NCBI GenBank assembly: GCA_046348225.1
Contig: JAXMEQ010000002.1
Location: 444,149 to 508,148 of the forward strand
Length of the DNA stretch: 64,000 nt
From: JAXMEQ01 sp046348225
Lineage (GTDB): Bacteria > Pseudomonadota > Gammaproteobacteria > Burkholderiales > Burkholderiaceae_C
Direction of reading: 5' to 3'
In this document: positions 37,297 through 46,445 of the stretch, one piece after another
Layout: each line of letters begins with the position of its first letter
How positions within the stretch are numbered: the first letter of the stretch is position 1
Translations under genes and position numbers: made by a program
The notes under the pieces: generated by a model
Told to the model about the DNA's origin: nothing
The model's database searches: none
What the model saw: the letters and a program-made list of their open reading frames with translations, nothing else

Positions 37297-38607
37297 ATGC
37301 CTGGATACGCTGACCCCGGCTTCGACACGCTGGCCCTGCATGCCGGTGCGGCGCCGGACCCGACCACCGGCGCGCGCGCCACGCCCATCCACCTGACCAC
37401 CTCGTTCGTGTTCGAGTCCAGTGACCATGCGGCCGCGCTGTTCAACCTGGAGCGCTCGGGCCATGTGTACAGCCGCATCAGCAACCCGACCAACGCCGTG
37501 CTGGAACAGCGCGTGGCAGCCCTGGAAGGCGGCATTGGCGCCATTGCCACCGCCAGCGGCCAGGCGGCGCTGCACCTCGCCGTGGCCACGCTGATGGGCG
37601 CGGGCAGCCACATCGTGGCCAGCACCGCGCTGTATGGCGGCAGCCAGAACCTGCTGCACTACACGCTGCGCCGCTTCGGCATTGACACCACCTTTGTGAA
37701 GCCCGGCGACATCGACGGCTGGCGTGCGGCCATCCGGCCCAACACCAAGCTGCTGTTTGGCGAGACCGTGGGCAACCCGGGCCTGGACGTGCTGGACATC
37801 CCGACCGTCAGTGCCATCGCACACGAAGCCGGGGTGCCGCTGCTGGTGGACGCAACCCTTACCTCGCCTTACCTGCAGCAGCCCCTGGCGCTCGGGGCTG
37901 ACCTGGTCTACCACTCGGCCACCAAGTTCCTCAGCGGCCACGGCACGGTGATTGGCGGCATCGTGGTGGACGGCGGCAGCTTCGACTGGGACGGCCCCAA
38001 GGCGGCCGGCCGCTTTGCCGAGCTGACCGAGCCCTACGACGGCTTCCACAACATGGTGTTCACCGAAGAGTCCACCATCGGTGCCTTCCTGCTGCGCGCG
38101 CGGCGCGAGGGGCTGCGCGACTTCGGCGCCTGCATGAGCCCGCACACCGCATGGCTGATCCTGCAGGGCATTGAAACCCTGTCGCTGCGCATGGACCGGC
38201 ACATGAGCAACACCCGCCGGGTGGTGGAGTTCCTCGCGAGCCAGCCCTTTGTGGCGCGCGTGGGCCACCCGATGCTGGACAGCCACCCCAGTCATGCGCT
38301 GGCGCAAAAGCTGCTACCCAAGGGCGCGGGCAGCGTGTTCAGCTTTGACATCAAGGGCAACCGCGAACAGGGCAAGAAGTTCATCGAGACGCTCAAGGTG
38401 TTCAGCCATCTGGCCAATGTCGGCGACTGCCGCTCGCTGGTGATCCACCCGGCCAGCACCACGCACTTCCGCATGAGCGACGAGGCGCTGGTGAACGCCG
38501 GCATCAGCCAGGGCACGATCCGCCTGTCCATTGGTCTGGAAGACCCGGACGACCTGATCGACGACCTCAAGCGGGCGCTCAAGGCGGCCGAGAAGGCGGG
38601 GGGCTGA
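37297..38607 (+). CDS. O-acetyl/O-succinylhomoserine sulfhydrylase
   Basis: 436 aa from ATG at 37297 (CCCGGAG before it). PLP enzyme of the Cys/Met metabolism family making homocysteine from an activated homoserine and sulfide. Internal aldimine lysine K210 in HSATKFLSGHG. The long insert after it (GGSFDWDG) and overall length favour the MetY/O-acetyl type over MetZ, but substrate choice is not certain. No SAM riboswitch was seen in the 92-nt leader. The next gene begins 2 nt later. Confidence 0.9.
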   Translation: MPGYADPGFDTLALHAGAAPDPTTGARATPIHLTTSFVFESSDHAAALFNLERSGHVYSRISNPTNAVLEQRVAALEGGIGAIATASGQAALHLAVATLMGAGSHIVASTALYGGSQNLLHYTLRRFGIDTTFVKPGDIDGWRAAIRPNTKLLFGETVGNPGLDVLDIPTVSAIAHEAGVPLLVDATLTSPYLQQPLALGADLVYHSATKFLSGHGTVIGGIVVDGGSFDWDGPKAAGRFAELTEPYDGFHNMVFTEESTIGAFLLRARREGLRDFGACMSPHTAWLILQGIETLSLRMDRHMSNTRRVVEFLASQPFVARVGHPMLDSHPSHALAQKLLPKGAGSVFSFDIKGNREQGKKFIETLKVFSHLANVGDCRSLVIHPASTTHFRMSDEALVNAGISQGTIRLSIGLEDPDDLIDDLKRALKAAEKAGG

Positions 38608-38609
38608 CC

Positions 38610-39428
38610 ATGTACTTGCAAGTCAACGGCGCCCGCACCTACTGCTACACCGGGGGCAAGGCCTTCGATGCCGCCAAACCCACAGTCGTCTTCATCCACG
38701 GCGTCGTCAACGACCACAGCGTCTGGGCGCTGCAAAGCCGCTATCTGGCCAACCACGGCTGGAACGTGCTGGCGGTGGACCTGCCCGGGCACTGCCGCAG
38801 CGAAGGCGAGGCGCCGTCATCCGTGGAAGAAGCCGCCGCGTTCATCGGTGCATTGCTGGACGCCGCAGGCGTCGGGAAGGCCGCGCTGGTGGGCCACAGC
38901 TGGGGCTCGCTGATCGCGCTGGAAGCTGCCTCGCGGCTGGGCGAACGCATCAGCCACCTGGTGCTGGTGGGCACCGCCTTCCCGCTGAAGGTGTCGCCGG
39001 CGCTGCTCGACGCGTCGCTGAATGAACCCGAGAAGGCGCTGCAGATGATCAACGTGTTCAGCCGCAGCACGCTGGCAGTGCCGCCGTCCACGCTGGGCCC
39101 GGGCACCTGGATCTTTGGCGCCAGCCTGGCGCTGGGCCGCCGCGTGCTGCGCAGCAACCCGAAGGTGAACGTGTTTCACCGCGGCTTCAAGGCCTGCGAC
39201 AGCTACGCGAACGGCGAGCAAGCCATCGCCCAGGTGACAGCGCCCATCCTGTTTGTGCTGGGCGCGCAGGACCAGATGACGCTGGCCAAGGCCGCCCAAC
39301 CGCTGATTGACAAGGCCACAGCCACCGGCAAAACCGTCCGGGTGGCCTCGCTGCCGGTGGGCCACCACCAGATGACGGAAACGCCCGACGCCACGCTGTT
39401 CGCCATCCGCGACTTTCTGCAGCCATGA
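38610..39428 (+). CDS. Alpha/beta-hydrolase
   Basis: 272 aa. Oxyanion segment FIHGVVNDHSVW, nucleophile elbow GHSWGS with S97, acid in LGAQDQMT, and His in VGHHQMTE. All triad members are present. It follows the sulfhydrylase by 2 nt and overlaps the P450 start by 4 nt, so the three are probably one transcript. Substrate unknown. Confidence 0.85.
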   Translation: MYLQVNGARTYCYTGGKAFDAAKPTVVFIHGVVNDHSVWALQSRYLANHGWNVLAVDLPGHCRSEGEAPSSVEEAAAFIGALLDAAGVGKAALVGHSWGSLIALEAASRLGERISHLVLVGTAFPLKVSPALLDASLNEPEKALQMINVFSRSTLAVPPSTLGPGTWIFGASLALGRRVLRSNPKVNVFHRGFKACDSYANGEQAIAQVTAPILFVLGAQDQMTLAKAAQPLIDKATATGKTVRVASLPVGHHQMTETPDATLFAIRDFLQP

Positions 39429-40705
39429 GCCTGGTCATCACGCCGCCGATGCGCGACGCGCGGGCCCGGGAGATTGCTGCCGGCTTTGACCTGCGCGCCC
39501 TGCCCGCGGACTTTTACGCCAACCCCTACCCGGTGTATGCCGCGCTGCGGGCGGCCGAGCCGGTGCGGCGCATGCCAGATGGCAGCTACTTCCTGACGCG
39601 CTACGACGATCTGGTGACGGTGTACCGCGACGCGCAGACCTTCAGCTCCGACAAGAAGGTGGAGTTCGCGCCGAAGTATGGCGACTCCCCCCTGTTTGAG
39701 CACCACACCACCAGCCTGGTCTTCAACGACCCGCCGCTGCACACGCGGGTGCGCAAGCTCATCATGGGCGCGCTCACGCGCCGCGCGATTGCCGAGATGG
39801 AGCCTGGCCTGGTGACGCTGGTGGACGGACTGCTGGACGCGATCGAGGCAAAGGGCGGCGGCGACCTGATCGAGGACTTCGCATCGGCCATCCCGGTGGA
39901 GATCATTGGCAACCTGCTGGGCGTGCCCCATGCCGACCGTGGGCCACTGCGCGACTGGTCGCTCGCCATCCTGGGCGCCTTGGAGCCGAAGCTGACGCCC
40001 GAGCAGGAAGCCGCCGGCAACCGCAGCGTGACCGAGATGCTGGCCTACCTGCGCGAGCTGGTGCGCGAGCGCCGCGCCCACCCCGGCGACCCGGCGCACG
40101 ACGTGTTGACGCGGCTTATCCAGGGCGAGTCCGGGGGCGAAACGCTGAGCGAAACCGAGCTGCTGCAAAACTGCATCTTCATCCTCAACGCCGGCCACGA
40201 AACCACCACCAACCTGATCGGCAATGCCCTGGTGGCGCTGCAGGAATGGCCCGACGCGAAGGCCGGTCTGCTACAAAAAACAGAGCGCCTCACGCAGGAC
40301 CCGAGCGGGCTGGAGGCGGTTTTGACCCTTGCGGTGGATGAGTTTTTGCGGTTCGAGTCGTCCAACCAGCTGGGCAACCGGCGCGCGCTCCGGGCCTGCG
40401 AGGTGGGCGGCGTGGCGCTCGAAGCGGGCGCACTGGTGACGCTGTGCATCGGCGCCGCCAACCGCGACCCGGCGCAGTTTGCAAGGCCCGATGTGCTGGA
40501 CCTGGCCCGTGAGGACAACCGCCACCTGGCGTTCGGCTTCGGCATCCACCAGTGCGCGGGCCTGAGCCTGGCACGGCTGGAGGGCCGCATTGCGATCGGC
40601 CGCTTTCTGGCACGCTTTCCGCACTACCAGCTCACCGCCAGCCCGACGCGCGGCGGTCGCGCACGTTTCAGGGGCTTCTTGCGGGCACCGTTCCGCGTGG
40701 CCTAA
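39425..40705 (+). CDS. Cytochrome P450
   Basis: 426 aa soluble bacterial P450. I-helix A256-G-H-E-T-T, K-helix E306-x-x-R309, heme Cys C377 in FGFGIHQCAGLSLARLE. Between the J/J' region and the K-helix, residues about 282-302 (LLQKTERLTQDPSGLEAVL) are written by a dispersed palindromic repeat, where relatives have fewer residues. It is coupled to the hydrolase before it by ATGA. No ferredoxin is adjacent. Confidence 0.92.
   Translation: MSLVITPPMRDARAREIAAGFDLRALPADFYANPYPVYAALRAAEPVRRMPDGSYFLTRYDDLVTVYRDAQTFSSDKKVEFAPKYGDSPLFEHHTTSLVFNDPPLHTRVRKLIMGALTRRAIAEMEPGLVTLVDGLLDAIEAKGGGDLIEDFASAIPVEIIGNLLGVPHADRGPLRDWSLAILGALEPKLTPEQEAAGNRSVTEMLAYLRELVRERRAHPGDPAHDVLTRLIQGESGGETLSETELLQNCIFILNAGHETTTNLIGNALVALQEWPDAKAGLLQKTERLTQDPSGLEAVLTLAVDEFLRFESSNQLGNRRALRACEVGGVALEAGALVTLCIGAANRDPAQFARPDVLDLAREDNRHLAFGFGIHQCAGLSLARLEGRIAIGRFLARFPHYQLTASPTRGGRARFRGFLRAPFRVA
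40268..40331. repeat. Family A palindromic repeat inside P450 gene
   Basis: Core GCTA-N9-GAGC at 40270-40286 (one arm mismatched), then GCCTCACGCAGGACCC and GCGGGCTGGAGGC, the GC arm. The same GCGCCTCACGCAG follows the core at 41060. In frame. Confidence 0.75.
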
Positions 40706-40731
40706 ACTGGCCCAAAACGAGGAGACACGCC

Positions 40732-41055
40732 ATGGACGCCGCTGCCAACGACCCGCGCACCTACAAGACCTTTGCCGAGTTCTACCCGTTCTATCTGAGC
40801 GAGCACAGCAACCGCACCTGCCGCCGGCTGCACTTTGTGGGCAGCACGCTGGCGCTGGCCTGCCTGGCAATGCTGGTGGCCACCGGCAAACCCCAGTACC
40901 TGCTGTACGGCCTGCTGTGCGGCTACGGCTTCGCGTGGGTGGGGCACTTCGGCTTCGAGAAGAACAAGCCCGCCAGCTTCAAGCGGCCGCTTTACAGCTT
41001 CATGGGCGACTGGGTGATGTACAAGGACCTCTGGACGGGCCGCATCCCGTTCTGA
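40732..41055 (+). CDS. DUF962 / Mpo1-like membrane protein
   Basis: 107 aa from ATG at 40732 with GAGGAG 8 nt upstream. DUF962 family, two hydrophobic segments, with the conserved His clusters F-x-E-FYPFYLSEHSN, RLHFVGS and GHFGFEKNKPASF. Yeast Mpo1 is an iron-dependent dioxygenase of 2-hydroxy fatty acids; the bacterial role is unproved. It follows P450 by 26 nt. Confidence 0.8.
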   Translation: MDAAANDPRTYKTFAEFYPFYLSEHSNRTCRRLHFVGSTLALACLAMLVATGKPQYLLYGLLCGYGFAWVGHFGFEKNKPASFKRPLYSFMGDWVMYKDLWTGRIPF

Positions 41056-41057
41056 GA

Positions 41058-41117
41058 TTGCTACATTTTTTATAGCGCCTCACGCAGCCGGGTTGCGGGC
41101 TGCAGGCCTTTTTCCCA
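41058..41117. repeat. Family A palindromic repeat at BrkB/DUF962 3' ends
   Basis: Core GCTA-N9-TAGC at 41060-41076 then GCCTCACGCAG and GTTGCGGGCTGCAGGCCTTTTT. It lies between convergent genes. It supplies the stop codon and last about 14 residues of the BrkB protein and can form a terminator hairpin. Confidence 0.8.
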
Positions 41118-42254
41118 TATGAAGGCAGTGCCCTGACCGGGCGCCAGCAGCAACTGCTGGCCCAGCGCCGCGAGCGGGGCCTCGTCCGGGTTGGCCAGCA
41201 GCACCAGCCGCCCGTCTTCCAGCCGGCCCACCCAGTCCAGTGTGGTCAGCGCGTCGGTCACGCTTTCCAGCTCCAGCGGGTCGGTGTGCAGCCGCCGCGC
41301 CAGCTGGGCCTGCTCCAGCCCCGGACCGCCCTTGGCGCGCGCGGCCTCCAGTTCGCGCAGAACGTCCAGCGCCAGCTGGAACTGCCACCCGGGCCGGCCG
41401 CCACGCCGCGCCACCGCCCCCAGCAGGCTGGGCAGGTAGGCCGCAATCACCGCGCCCAGCAGCACCACCAGCCACACCACATAGATCCAGAGCAGCAGGA
41501 TCGGCACCGAGGCAAACGCGCCATAGATGGCCGAGTAGCTGGGCACCGCCTTGAGGTACGCCGCCAGGCCCGACTTGGCCAGTTCGAGCCCGCTGGCCAC
41601 AAACAGCCCGCCAGTGACCGCATGACGCCATTTCACGTCGGTGTGGGGCACATAGCGGTACAGCGCAGCCACACCCAGTGACATCAGCGAGAACTCGACG
41701 GCATCGAGCAGCAGCCTCAGCGCCCCGGGCATGGCACCCACCAGCCCGCGCGAGGCCGACAGCGCGTACGACGTCATGGCGATGCTGGCAGCCAGCAGCA
41801 GCGGCCCGAGCGTGAGCACGGCCCAGTACATCAGCACCCGCTGCGCCAGCGGCCGTGGCCGGCGCACGCGCCAGATGGCATTGAGCGTGCGGTCGATCGT
41901 GAGGATCAGGGAAATGGCGGTGAGGATCAGGAAGCCCACGCCCAGCAGTCCGAGGCGGCTGGCCTTGCTGGTGAACTGCGTCAGGTACCCCATCACCTGC
42001 TTGGCGATCGGGTCGGGAATCAGGCTGGAAGCCAGCCACTGCTGCAGGCTGCCCTGCAACTGGCTGAACATGGGAAACGCGGTGAACACTGCCAGCACCA
42101 CGGTGAACAGCGGCACCAGCGAGATGACGGTGGTGAAGGTGAGGCTGCTGGCGGTGTTGCCCAGCCGGTCCTCGCGAAACCGCTCCAGCAGCGTGCGGCC
42201 GGTGGCACGCCAGGGAAAGGTCTTCAGGGTGCACAGCAAGGCGTCAAGCTTCAT
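41070..42254 (-). CDS. YihY/BrkB-family membrane protein
   Basis: 394 aa from ATG at 42254. Six-helix BrkB/YihY family once called ribonuclease BN; that enzyme activity is now assigned elsewhere and the role is unknown. Motifs: NTASSLTFTTVISLVPLFTV, DRTLNAIWRVRRPR, YVPHTDVKWRHAVTGG, and SYSAIYGAFASVPILLLWIY. A C-terminal winged-helix-like region follows (residues 290-380). The last 14 residues (EKGLQPATRLREAL) come from a family A repeat. Divergent from DUF2069. Confidence 0.88.
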   Translation of the reverse strand: MKLDALLCTLKTFPWRATGRTLLERFREDRLGNTASSLTFTTVISLVPLFTVVLAVFTAFPMFSQLQGSLQQWLASSLIPDPIAKQVMGYLTQFTSKASRLGLLGVGFLILTAISLILTIDRTLNAIWRVRRPRPLAQRVLMYWAVLTLGPLLLAASIAMTSYALSASRGLVGAMPGALRLLLDAVEFSLMSLGVAALYRYVPHTDVKWRHAVTGGLFVASGLELAKSGLAAYLKAVPSYSAIYGAFASVPILLLWIYVVWLVVLLGAVIAAYLPSLLGAVARRGGRPGWQFQLALDVLRELEAARAKGGPGLEQAQLARRLHTDPLELESVTDALTTLDWVGRLEDGRLVLLANPDEAPLAALGQQLLLAPGQGTAFIWEKGLQPATRLREAL

Positions 42255-42275
42255 GGCCGCTATCATGCCAGCCAA

Positions 42276-42662
42276 ATGTCTGCACCCCTGCCCCCTGACG
42301 AACCCCATGTTGCCCTGACCCGCCGGCTTGCCGTGGGCAGCCTGCTCGGCCTGATTGTACTGGGCCTTTTGTGGGAGCTGTGGCTGGCGCCGGTGCGGCC
42401 CGGCGGCTCGCTGCTGGCCATCAAGGTGCTGCCGCTGTGCATCCCGCTCGCGGGGTTGCTGAAGAACCGCATGTACACCTACCGCTGGGTCAGCCTGCTG
42501 GTGTGGCTGTACTTCACCGAGGGCGTGGTGCGTGCCTACAGCGACCGCGCGCCCAGCTCATACCTGGCGATGGTGGAGGTGGCGCTGTGCCTGGTGCTGT
42601 TTGCCGCCTGCGCGCTGCACGTGCGCCTGCGCCTGAGGAATGCCGCCCATGGAACTGCTTGA
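42276..42662 (+). CDS. DUF2069 membrane protein
   Basis: 128 aa with four predicted helices. DUF2069 signature LLWELWLAPVRPGG, KVLPLCIPLAGLLK and YFTEGVVRAYSD. Function unknown. It overlaps the FAD oxidase gene by 14 nt. Confidence 0.82.
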   Translation: MSAPLPPDEPHVALTRRLAVGSLLGLIVLGLLWELWLAPVRPGGSLLAIKVLPLCIPLAGLLKNRMYTYRWVSLLVWLYFTEGVVRAYSDRAPSSYLAMVEVALCLVLFAACALHVRLRLRNAAHGTA

Positions 42663-44097
42663 CGCGCTGCGCCGCATCGTTGGTTCGACCCATGTCCTCA
42701 CACACGACGACCCGGGCGCCGACCTGAGTCCCTGGGAACAGGACTGGCGCAAGCGTGTGCGTGGCCAGGCACTGGCCGTGGTACGCCCCGGCAATACCGC
42801 CGAAGTGGCGGCGGTGGTCAAGGCCATCGCGGCGGCCCGCGCGGGCGGCCAGACGGTCAGCATCGTGCCGCAGGGCGGCAACACCGGGCTGGTGGTAGGC
42901 GGCGTGCCCGATGGCACCGGCACCCAGGTGCTGCTGACGCTGCAGCGCATGAACCGCGTGCGCGCCATCGACCCGGCCAACCTGACCCTGACGGTCGAGG
43001 CCGGCTGCGTGCTGCAGAACGTGCAGCAGGCGGCCGACGACGCGGGCTTCCTGTTCCCGCTGAGCCTGGGCGCCGAAGGCAGCTGCACCATTGGCGGCAA
43101 CCTGGGCACCAACGCCGGCGGCACGCAGGTGCTGCGCTACGGCAATGCGCGCGAACTGTGCCTGGGGCTGGAGGTCGTCACGGCACAGGGTGAGGTCTGG
43201 AGCGGACTGACCGGCCTGCGCAAGGACAACACCGGCTACGACCTGCGCGACCTGTTCATTGGCGCGGAAGGCACGCTGGGCATCATCACCGCCGCCACAC
43301 TCAAGCTCTACCCCAAGCCTGCCGCCCAGCTCACGGCCTGGGCAGCGGTGCCGTCGATGGCGCACGCCGTCACGCTGCTGGGCCTGGCCCACCAGCAGCT
43401 GGGCGCAGCGCTCACCGGCTTTGAGGTGATGGGCCAGTTTGCACTGAGCCTGGTGGACAGGCATTACCCCCAGATGCGCGTGCCGCTGTACAAGGACACG
43501 CCGTACTGCGTGCTGCTGGAAACGTCGGACAGCGAAAGCGAAGACCACGCGCGTGGCCGCTTCGAGGCCCTGCTGGAGGCCGCGCTCGAAGGCGGCTGCG
43601 TCAGCGACGCGGTAATCGCCGAAAACATCGCCCAGGCGCACGCGCTGTGGCACATCCGCGAGAGCATCACACTGGCGCAGGTGGAAGAAGGCCTGAACAT
43701 CAAGCACGACATTTCCATCCCGGTCTCCAGCATCCCGGCGTTCTGTGAAGCAACCGATGCGCTGCTGCAGCGCGAGGTGCCCGGCGTGCGGCTGGTGAAC
43801 TTTGGCCACCTGGGCGACGGCAACCTGCACTACAACGTGCAGGCCCCCGCCACCGGGCCGTACGCCAACGACACCCGGGGCTTCCTGCGCGACTGGGAAG
43901 ACAAGGTCAATACGCTGGTGTACGACTCGGTCAAGCAGTTCGACGGCTCGATTTCTGCCGAACACGGCGTCGGCGCACTCAAGGCCGACAAGCTGCCGGG
44001 CTACAAGTCACCCGTGGCGCTGCAGCTGATGCGCGCCATCAAGCAGGCGCTGGACCCGCAGAACATCATGAACCCGGGGCGGGTGCTGGCGGGCTGA
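42649..44097 (+). CDS. FAD-linked oxidase, D-2-hydroxyacid dehydrogenase type
   Basis: 482 aa from ATG at 42649, chosen because GAGGA lies 9 nt upstream; ATG at 42640 also fits. VAO/PCMH fold: FAD-binding PQGGNTGLVVGGVPDGTG, LGAEGSCTIGGNLGTNAGG, GAEGTLGIITAATL. The C-terminal oxidase domain has LVNFGHLGDGNLHYN and SAEHGVGALK. The pattern matches D-2-hydroxyglutarate/D-lactate dehydrogenase (GlcD-like). Single subunit. Convergent with malic enzyme. Confidence 0.88.
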   Translation: MELLDALRRIVGSTHVLTHDDPGADLSPWEQDWRKRVRGQALAVVRPGNTAEVAAVVKAIAAARAGGQTVSIVPQGGNTGLVVGGVPDGTGTQVLLTLQRMNRVRAIDPANLTLTVEAGCVLQNVQQAADDAGFLFPLSLGAEGSCTIGGNLGTNAGGTQVLRYGNARELCLGLEVVTAQGEVWSGLTGLRKDNTGYDLRDLFIGAEGTLGIITAATLKLYPKPAAQLTAWAAVPSMAHAVTLLGLAHQQLGAALTGFEVMGQFALSLVDRHYPQMRVPLYKDTPYCVLLETSDSESEDHARGRFEALLEAALEGGCVSDAVIAENIAQAHALWHIRESITLAQVEEGLNIKHDISIPVSSIPAFCEATDALLQREVPGVRLVNFGHLGDGNLHYNVQAPATGPYANDTRGFLRDWEDKVNTLVYDSVKQFDGSISAEHGVGALKADKLPGYKSPVALQLMRAIKQALDPQNIMNPGRVLAG

Positions 44098-44101
44098 AGC
44101 C

Positions 44102-45436
44102 TCACGCCGCCGCGAGGCGCTGCGCCAGTCGCGCCAGCCGCGCGCGGTAAGCCCCCGCCTCAAACGCCCGGCGCGCATTGCCACTGTCCACCGCCGCCTG
44201 CGCCACGCGCAGCGACACCGCCTCCAGCAGGCGCGTGTCCAGCAAGGTGGGCAGCAGTTTGTCGCGGCCAAAGGCGGCGTCGCTGCGGGCCAGATCGGCC
44301 AGCGCGAGTACCGCCGCCTTCTTCATGGCCTCGTTGATCTGCGGCGCGCCCACGTCCAGCGCAGCGCGGAACAGGTAGGGGAAGCACAGCGCGTTGTTGA
44401 CCTGGTTGGCATAGTCTGACCGGCCGGTGGCGGTGATGGCGTCGGGCGCCACGGCCATCACGAGCTCGGGGCGGATTTCGGGCTCGGGGTTGGCCAGGCC
44501 AAACACCACCGGCCGTGCCGCCATGCTCTGCACCATGGCCTGGCTCACCGCGCCGGGGCCCGACAGACCCAGCACCATGTCCGCGCCCACCAGTGCATCG
44601 GCCAGCGTGCGGGCAGCGGTGTCGCGGGCCCAGGCGGCCTTCTCGCCCGTGTCGCCACGGCCGGTGTGGATGACGCCTTTGGAGTCGCACACGATCGTGT
44701 TGGCTTTGCTCAGGCCCAAGCTGACCAGCAGTTCCAGGCAAGCCACGGCCGCAGCACCGGCGCCATTGCAGACCAGCTTCACGTCTTCCAGCTTCTTACC
44801 CTGCAGGTGCAGCGCGTTCATCAGCCCGGCGGCGACCACAATCGCGGTGCCATGCTGGTCGTCGTGGAACACCGGAATCGGCAGGCGCGCGCGCAGGGCG
44901 CGTTCGATTTCAAAGCACTCGGGCGCCTTGATGTCTTCCAGGTTGATGCCGCCAAACGTGGGGTGCAGGCTGGCAATGATCTCGATGAGTTTTTTCGGGT
45001 TGGTCTCGTCGATCTCGATGTCAAACGCGTCAATGCCGGCAAAGCGCTTGAACAGCACCGACTTGCCTTCCATCACCGGCTTGCCGGCGACCGCGCCGAT
45101 ATTGCCCAGCCCCAGCACCGCCGTGCCGTTGGTGATGACGGCCACCAAGTTGCCCTTGGCGGTGTAGTCATAAGCCAGCGCCGGGTCGCGCGCAATTTCG
45201 AGGCAAGGCACCGCCACACCGGGCGAGTAGGCCAGCGACAGGTCGTCCATCGACGCCACGCGCTTGGTCACGGCAATGCCGATCTTGCCGCCAATGTCGT
45301 CCGCGTTCTGCGGCCGGTGGTAGGCCAGCGCCGCCGCGTGCAGGCCGGCGCCTTCTTCGGCGGGGGCGAATTGCTGTTGCTGCGGCTGGGGGGCGGGCGT
45401 CGTGGACTGCGCACCGGGAGCGTTGGGCTGCTTCAT
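44102..45436 (-). CDS. maeB: NADP-dependent malic enzyme, short form
   Basis: 444 aa from ATG at 45436, chosen because GAGG lies 6 nt before; ATG at 45448 is also open. Oxidative decarboxylation of malate to pyruvate. Motifs: DLSLAYSPGVAVPCLEI, GTAVLGLGNIGAVAGKPVMEGK, FHDDQHGTAIV (metal site), CNGAGAAAVACLELL (dinucleotide fold), GRSDYANQVNNALCFPYLFR. The phosphotransacetylase-like C-terminal domain of long MaeB is absent. The first about 30 residues are a Pro/Gln-rich tail of low complexity. Confidence 0.9.
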   Translation of the reverse strand: MKQPNAPGAQSTTPAPQPQQQQFAPAEEGAGLHAAALAYHRPQNADDIGGKIGIAVTKRVASMDDLSLAYSPGVAVPCLEIARDPALAYDYTAKGNLVAVITNGTAVLGLGNIGAVAGKPVMEGKSVLFKRFAGIDAFDIEIDETNPKKLIEIIASLHPTFGGINLEDIKAPECFEIERALRARLPIPVFHDDQHGTAIVVAAGLMNALHLQGKKLEDVKLVCNGAGAAAVACLELLVSLGLSKANTIVCDSKGVIHTGRGDTGEKAAWARDTAARTLADALVGADMVLGLSGPGAVSQAMVQSMAARPVVFGLANPEPEIRPELVMAVAPDAITATGRSDYANQVNNALCFPYLFRAALDVGAPQINEAMKKAAVLALADLARSDAAFGRDKLLPTLLDTRLLEAVSLRVAQAAVDSGNARRAFEAGAYRARLARLAQRLAAA

Positions 45437-45609
45437 GGGGGACCTCATCGTTGTTCTGGGCAGGAAAACATTGTCCTGCGCCGGCAGGCTGCGAGCCTAC
45501 GTGTTTCCCCACACGCGAGGCAATAGACTTTTGCGGGCTGGCGCTGCAATGCATCGGCTTATGAGCGATCCACATAAAATGGCCAGCCAACCTGTGGAAG
45601 CCTGTCCCC

Positions 45610-46443
45610 ATGACCCAGCGCCCCGTCCGCTCGCAGTACGAAGACTTCATGCGCCACGTGTACACCACGGGCACCCCCAAGACCGACCGCACCGGCACCG
45701 GCACGAGAAGCGTGTTTGGCTACCAGATGCGGTTTGACCTGAACGAGGGCTTTCCGCTGGTCACCACCAAGAAGGTGCACCTCAAGTCCATCATCCACGA
45801 ACTGCTGTGGTTCCTGACCGGCTCGAGCAACAACAACTGGCTGAAGGAACGCGGCGTGACCATCTGGGACGAATGGGCCCGCCCCGACGGCGACCTGGGC
45901 CCTGTGTACGGCGTGCAGTGGCGCAGCTGGCCCACGCCCGACGGCGGGCATATCGACCAGATCGCCGAGGTCATCAAGACGCTCAAGACCAACCCGGACA
46001 GCCGCCGCATCATCGTCAGCGCCTGGAACGTGGCCGAGCTGAACAAGATGGCGCTGATGCCGTGCCACGCCTTCTTCCAGTTCTATGTGGCGCCATCGCA
46101 GGTGGCTGGCGAGCCCGGCAAACTCAGCTGCCAGCTCTACCAGCGCAGCGCCGACATCTTCCTCGGCGTGCCGTTCAACATCGCGTCCTACGCGCTACTG
46201 ACGCACATGGTGGCCCAGCAGTGCAACCTGGCGGTGGGCGACTTCATCTGGACCGGCGGCGACTGCCACATCTACAGCAACCACGACGAACAGGTGGAAC
46301 TCCAGCTCAGCCGCACGCCCTACCCCTACCCGGTGCTGAACATCAAGCGCAAGCCCGACTCGATCCTTGACTACCAGTACGAAGACTTTGAAGTGCTGGA
46401 CTACCAGTGCCACGGCGCCATCAAGGCCCCGGTGGCGGTGTGA
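45610..46443 (+). CDS. thyA: Thymidylate synthase
   Basis: 277 aa. Methylates dUMP using methylenetetrahydrofolate. Catalytic C152 in LMPCHAFFQFY; RTGTGTRSVFG at the phosphate loop; SYALLTHMVAQQ; GDCHIYSNH. Slightly longer than E. coli ThyA because of a small insertion near residue 80-120. folA starts 2 nt after its stop, so folate recycling enzymes are made together. The upstream 160 nt hold no gene. Confidence 0.96.
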   Translation: MTQRPVRSQYEDFMRHVYTTGTPKTDRTGTGTRSVFGYQMRFDLNEGFPLVTTKKVHLKSIIHELLWFLTGSSNNNWLKERGVTIWDEWARPDGDLGPVYGVQWRSWPTPDGGHIDQIAEVIKTLKTNPDSRRIIVSAWNVAELNKMALMPCHAFFQFYVAPSQVAGEPGKLSCQLYQRSADIFLGVPFNIASYALLTHMVAQQCNLAVGDFIWTGGDCHIYSNHDEQVELQLSRTPYPYPVLNIKRKPDSILDYQYEDFEVLDYQCHGAIKAPVAV

Positions 46444-46445
46444 GC

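Noticed and set aside
41070..42254. Ribonuclease BN annotation
   Set aside because: The sequence is YihY/BrkB type; that nuclease activity belongs to an unrelated protein.
44102..45436. Malic enzyme truncated by loss of the phosphotransacetylase domain
   Set aside because: Short malic enzymes are common and the catalytic and cofactor motifs are complete.
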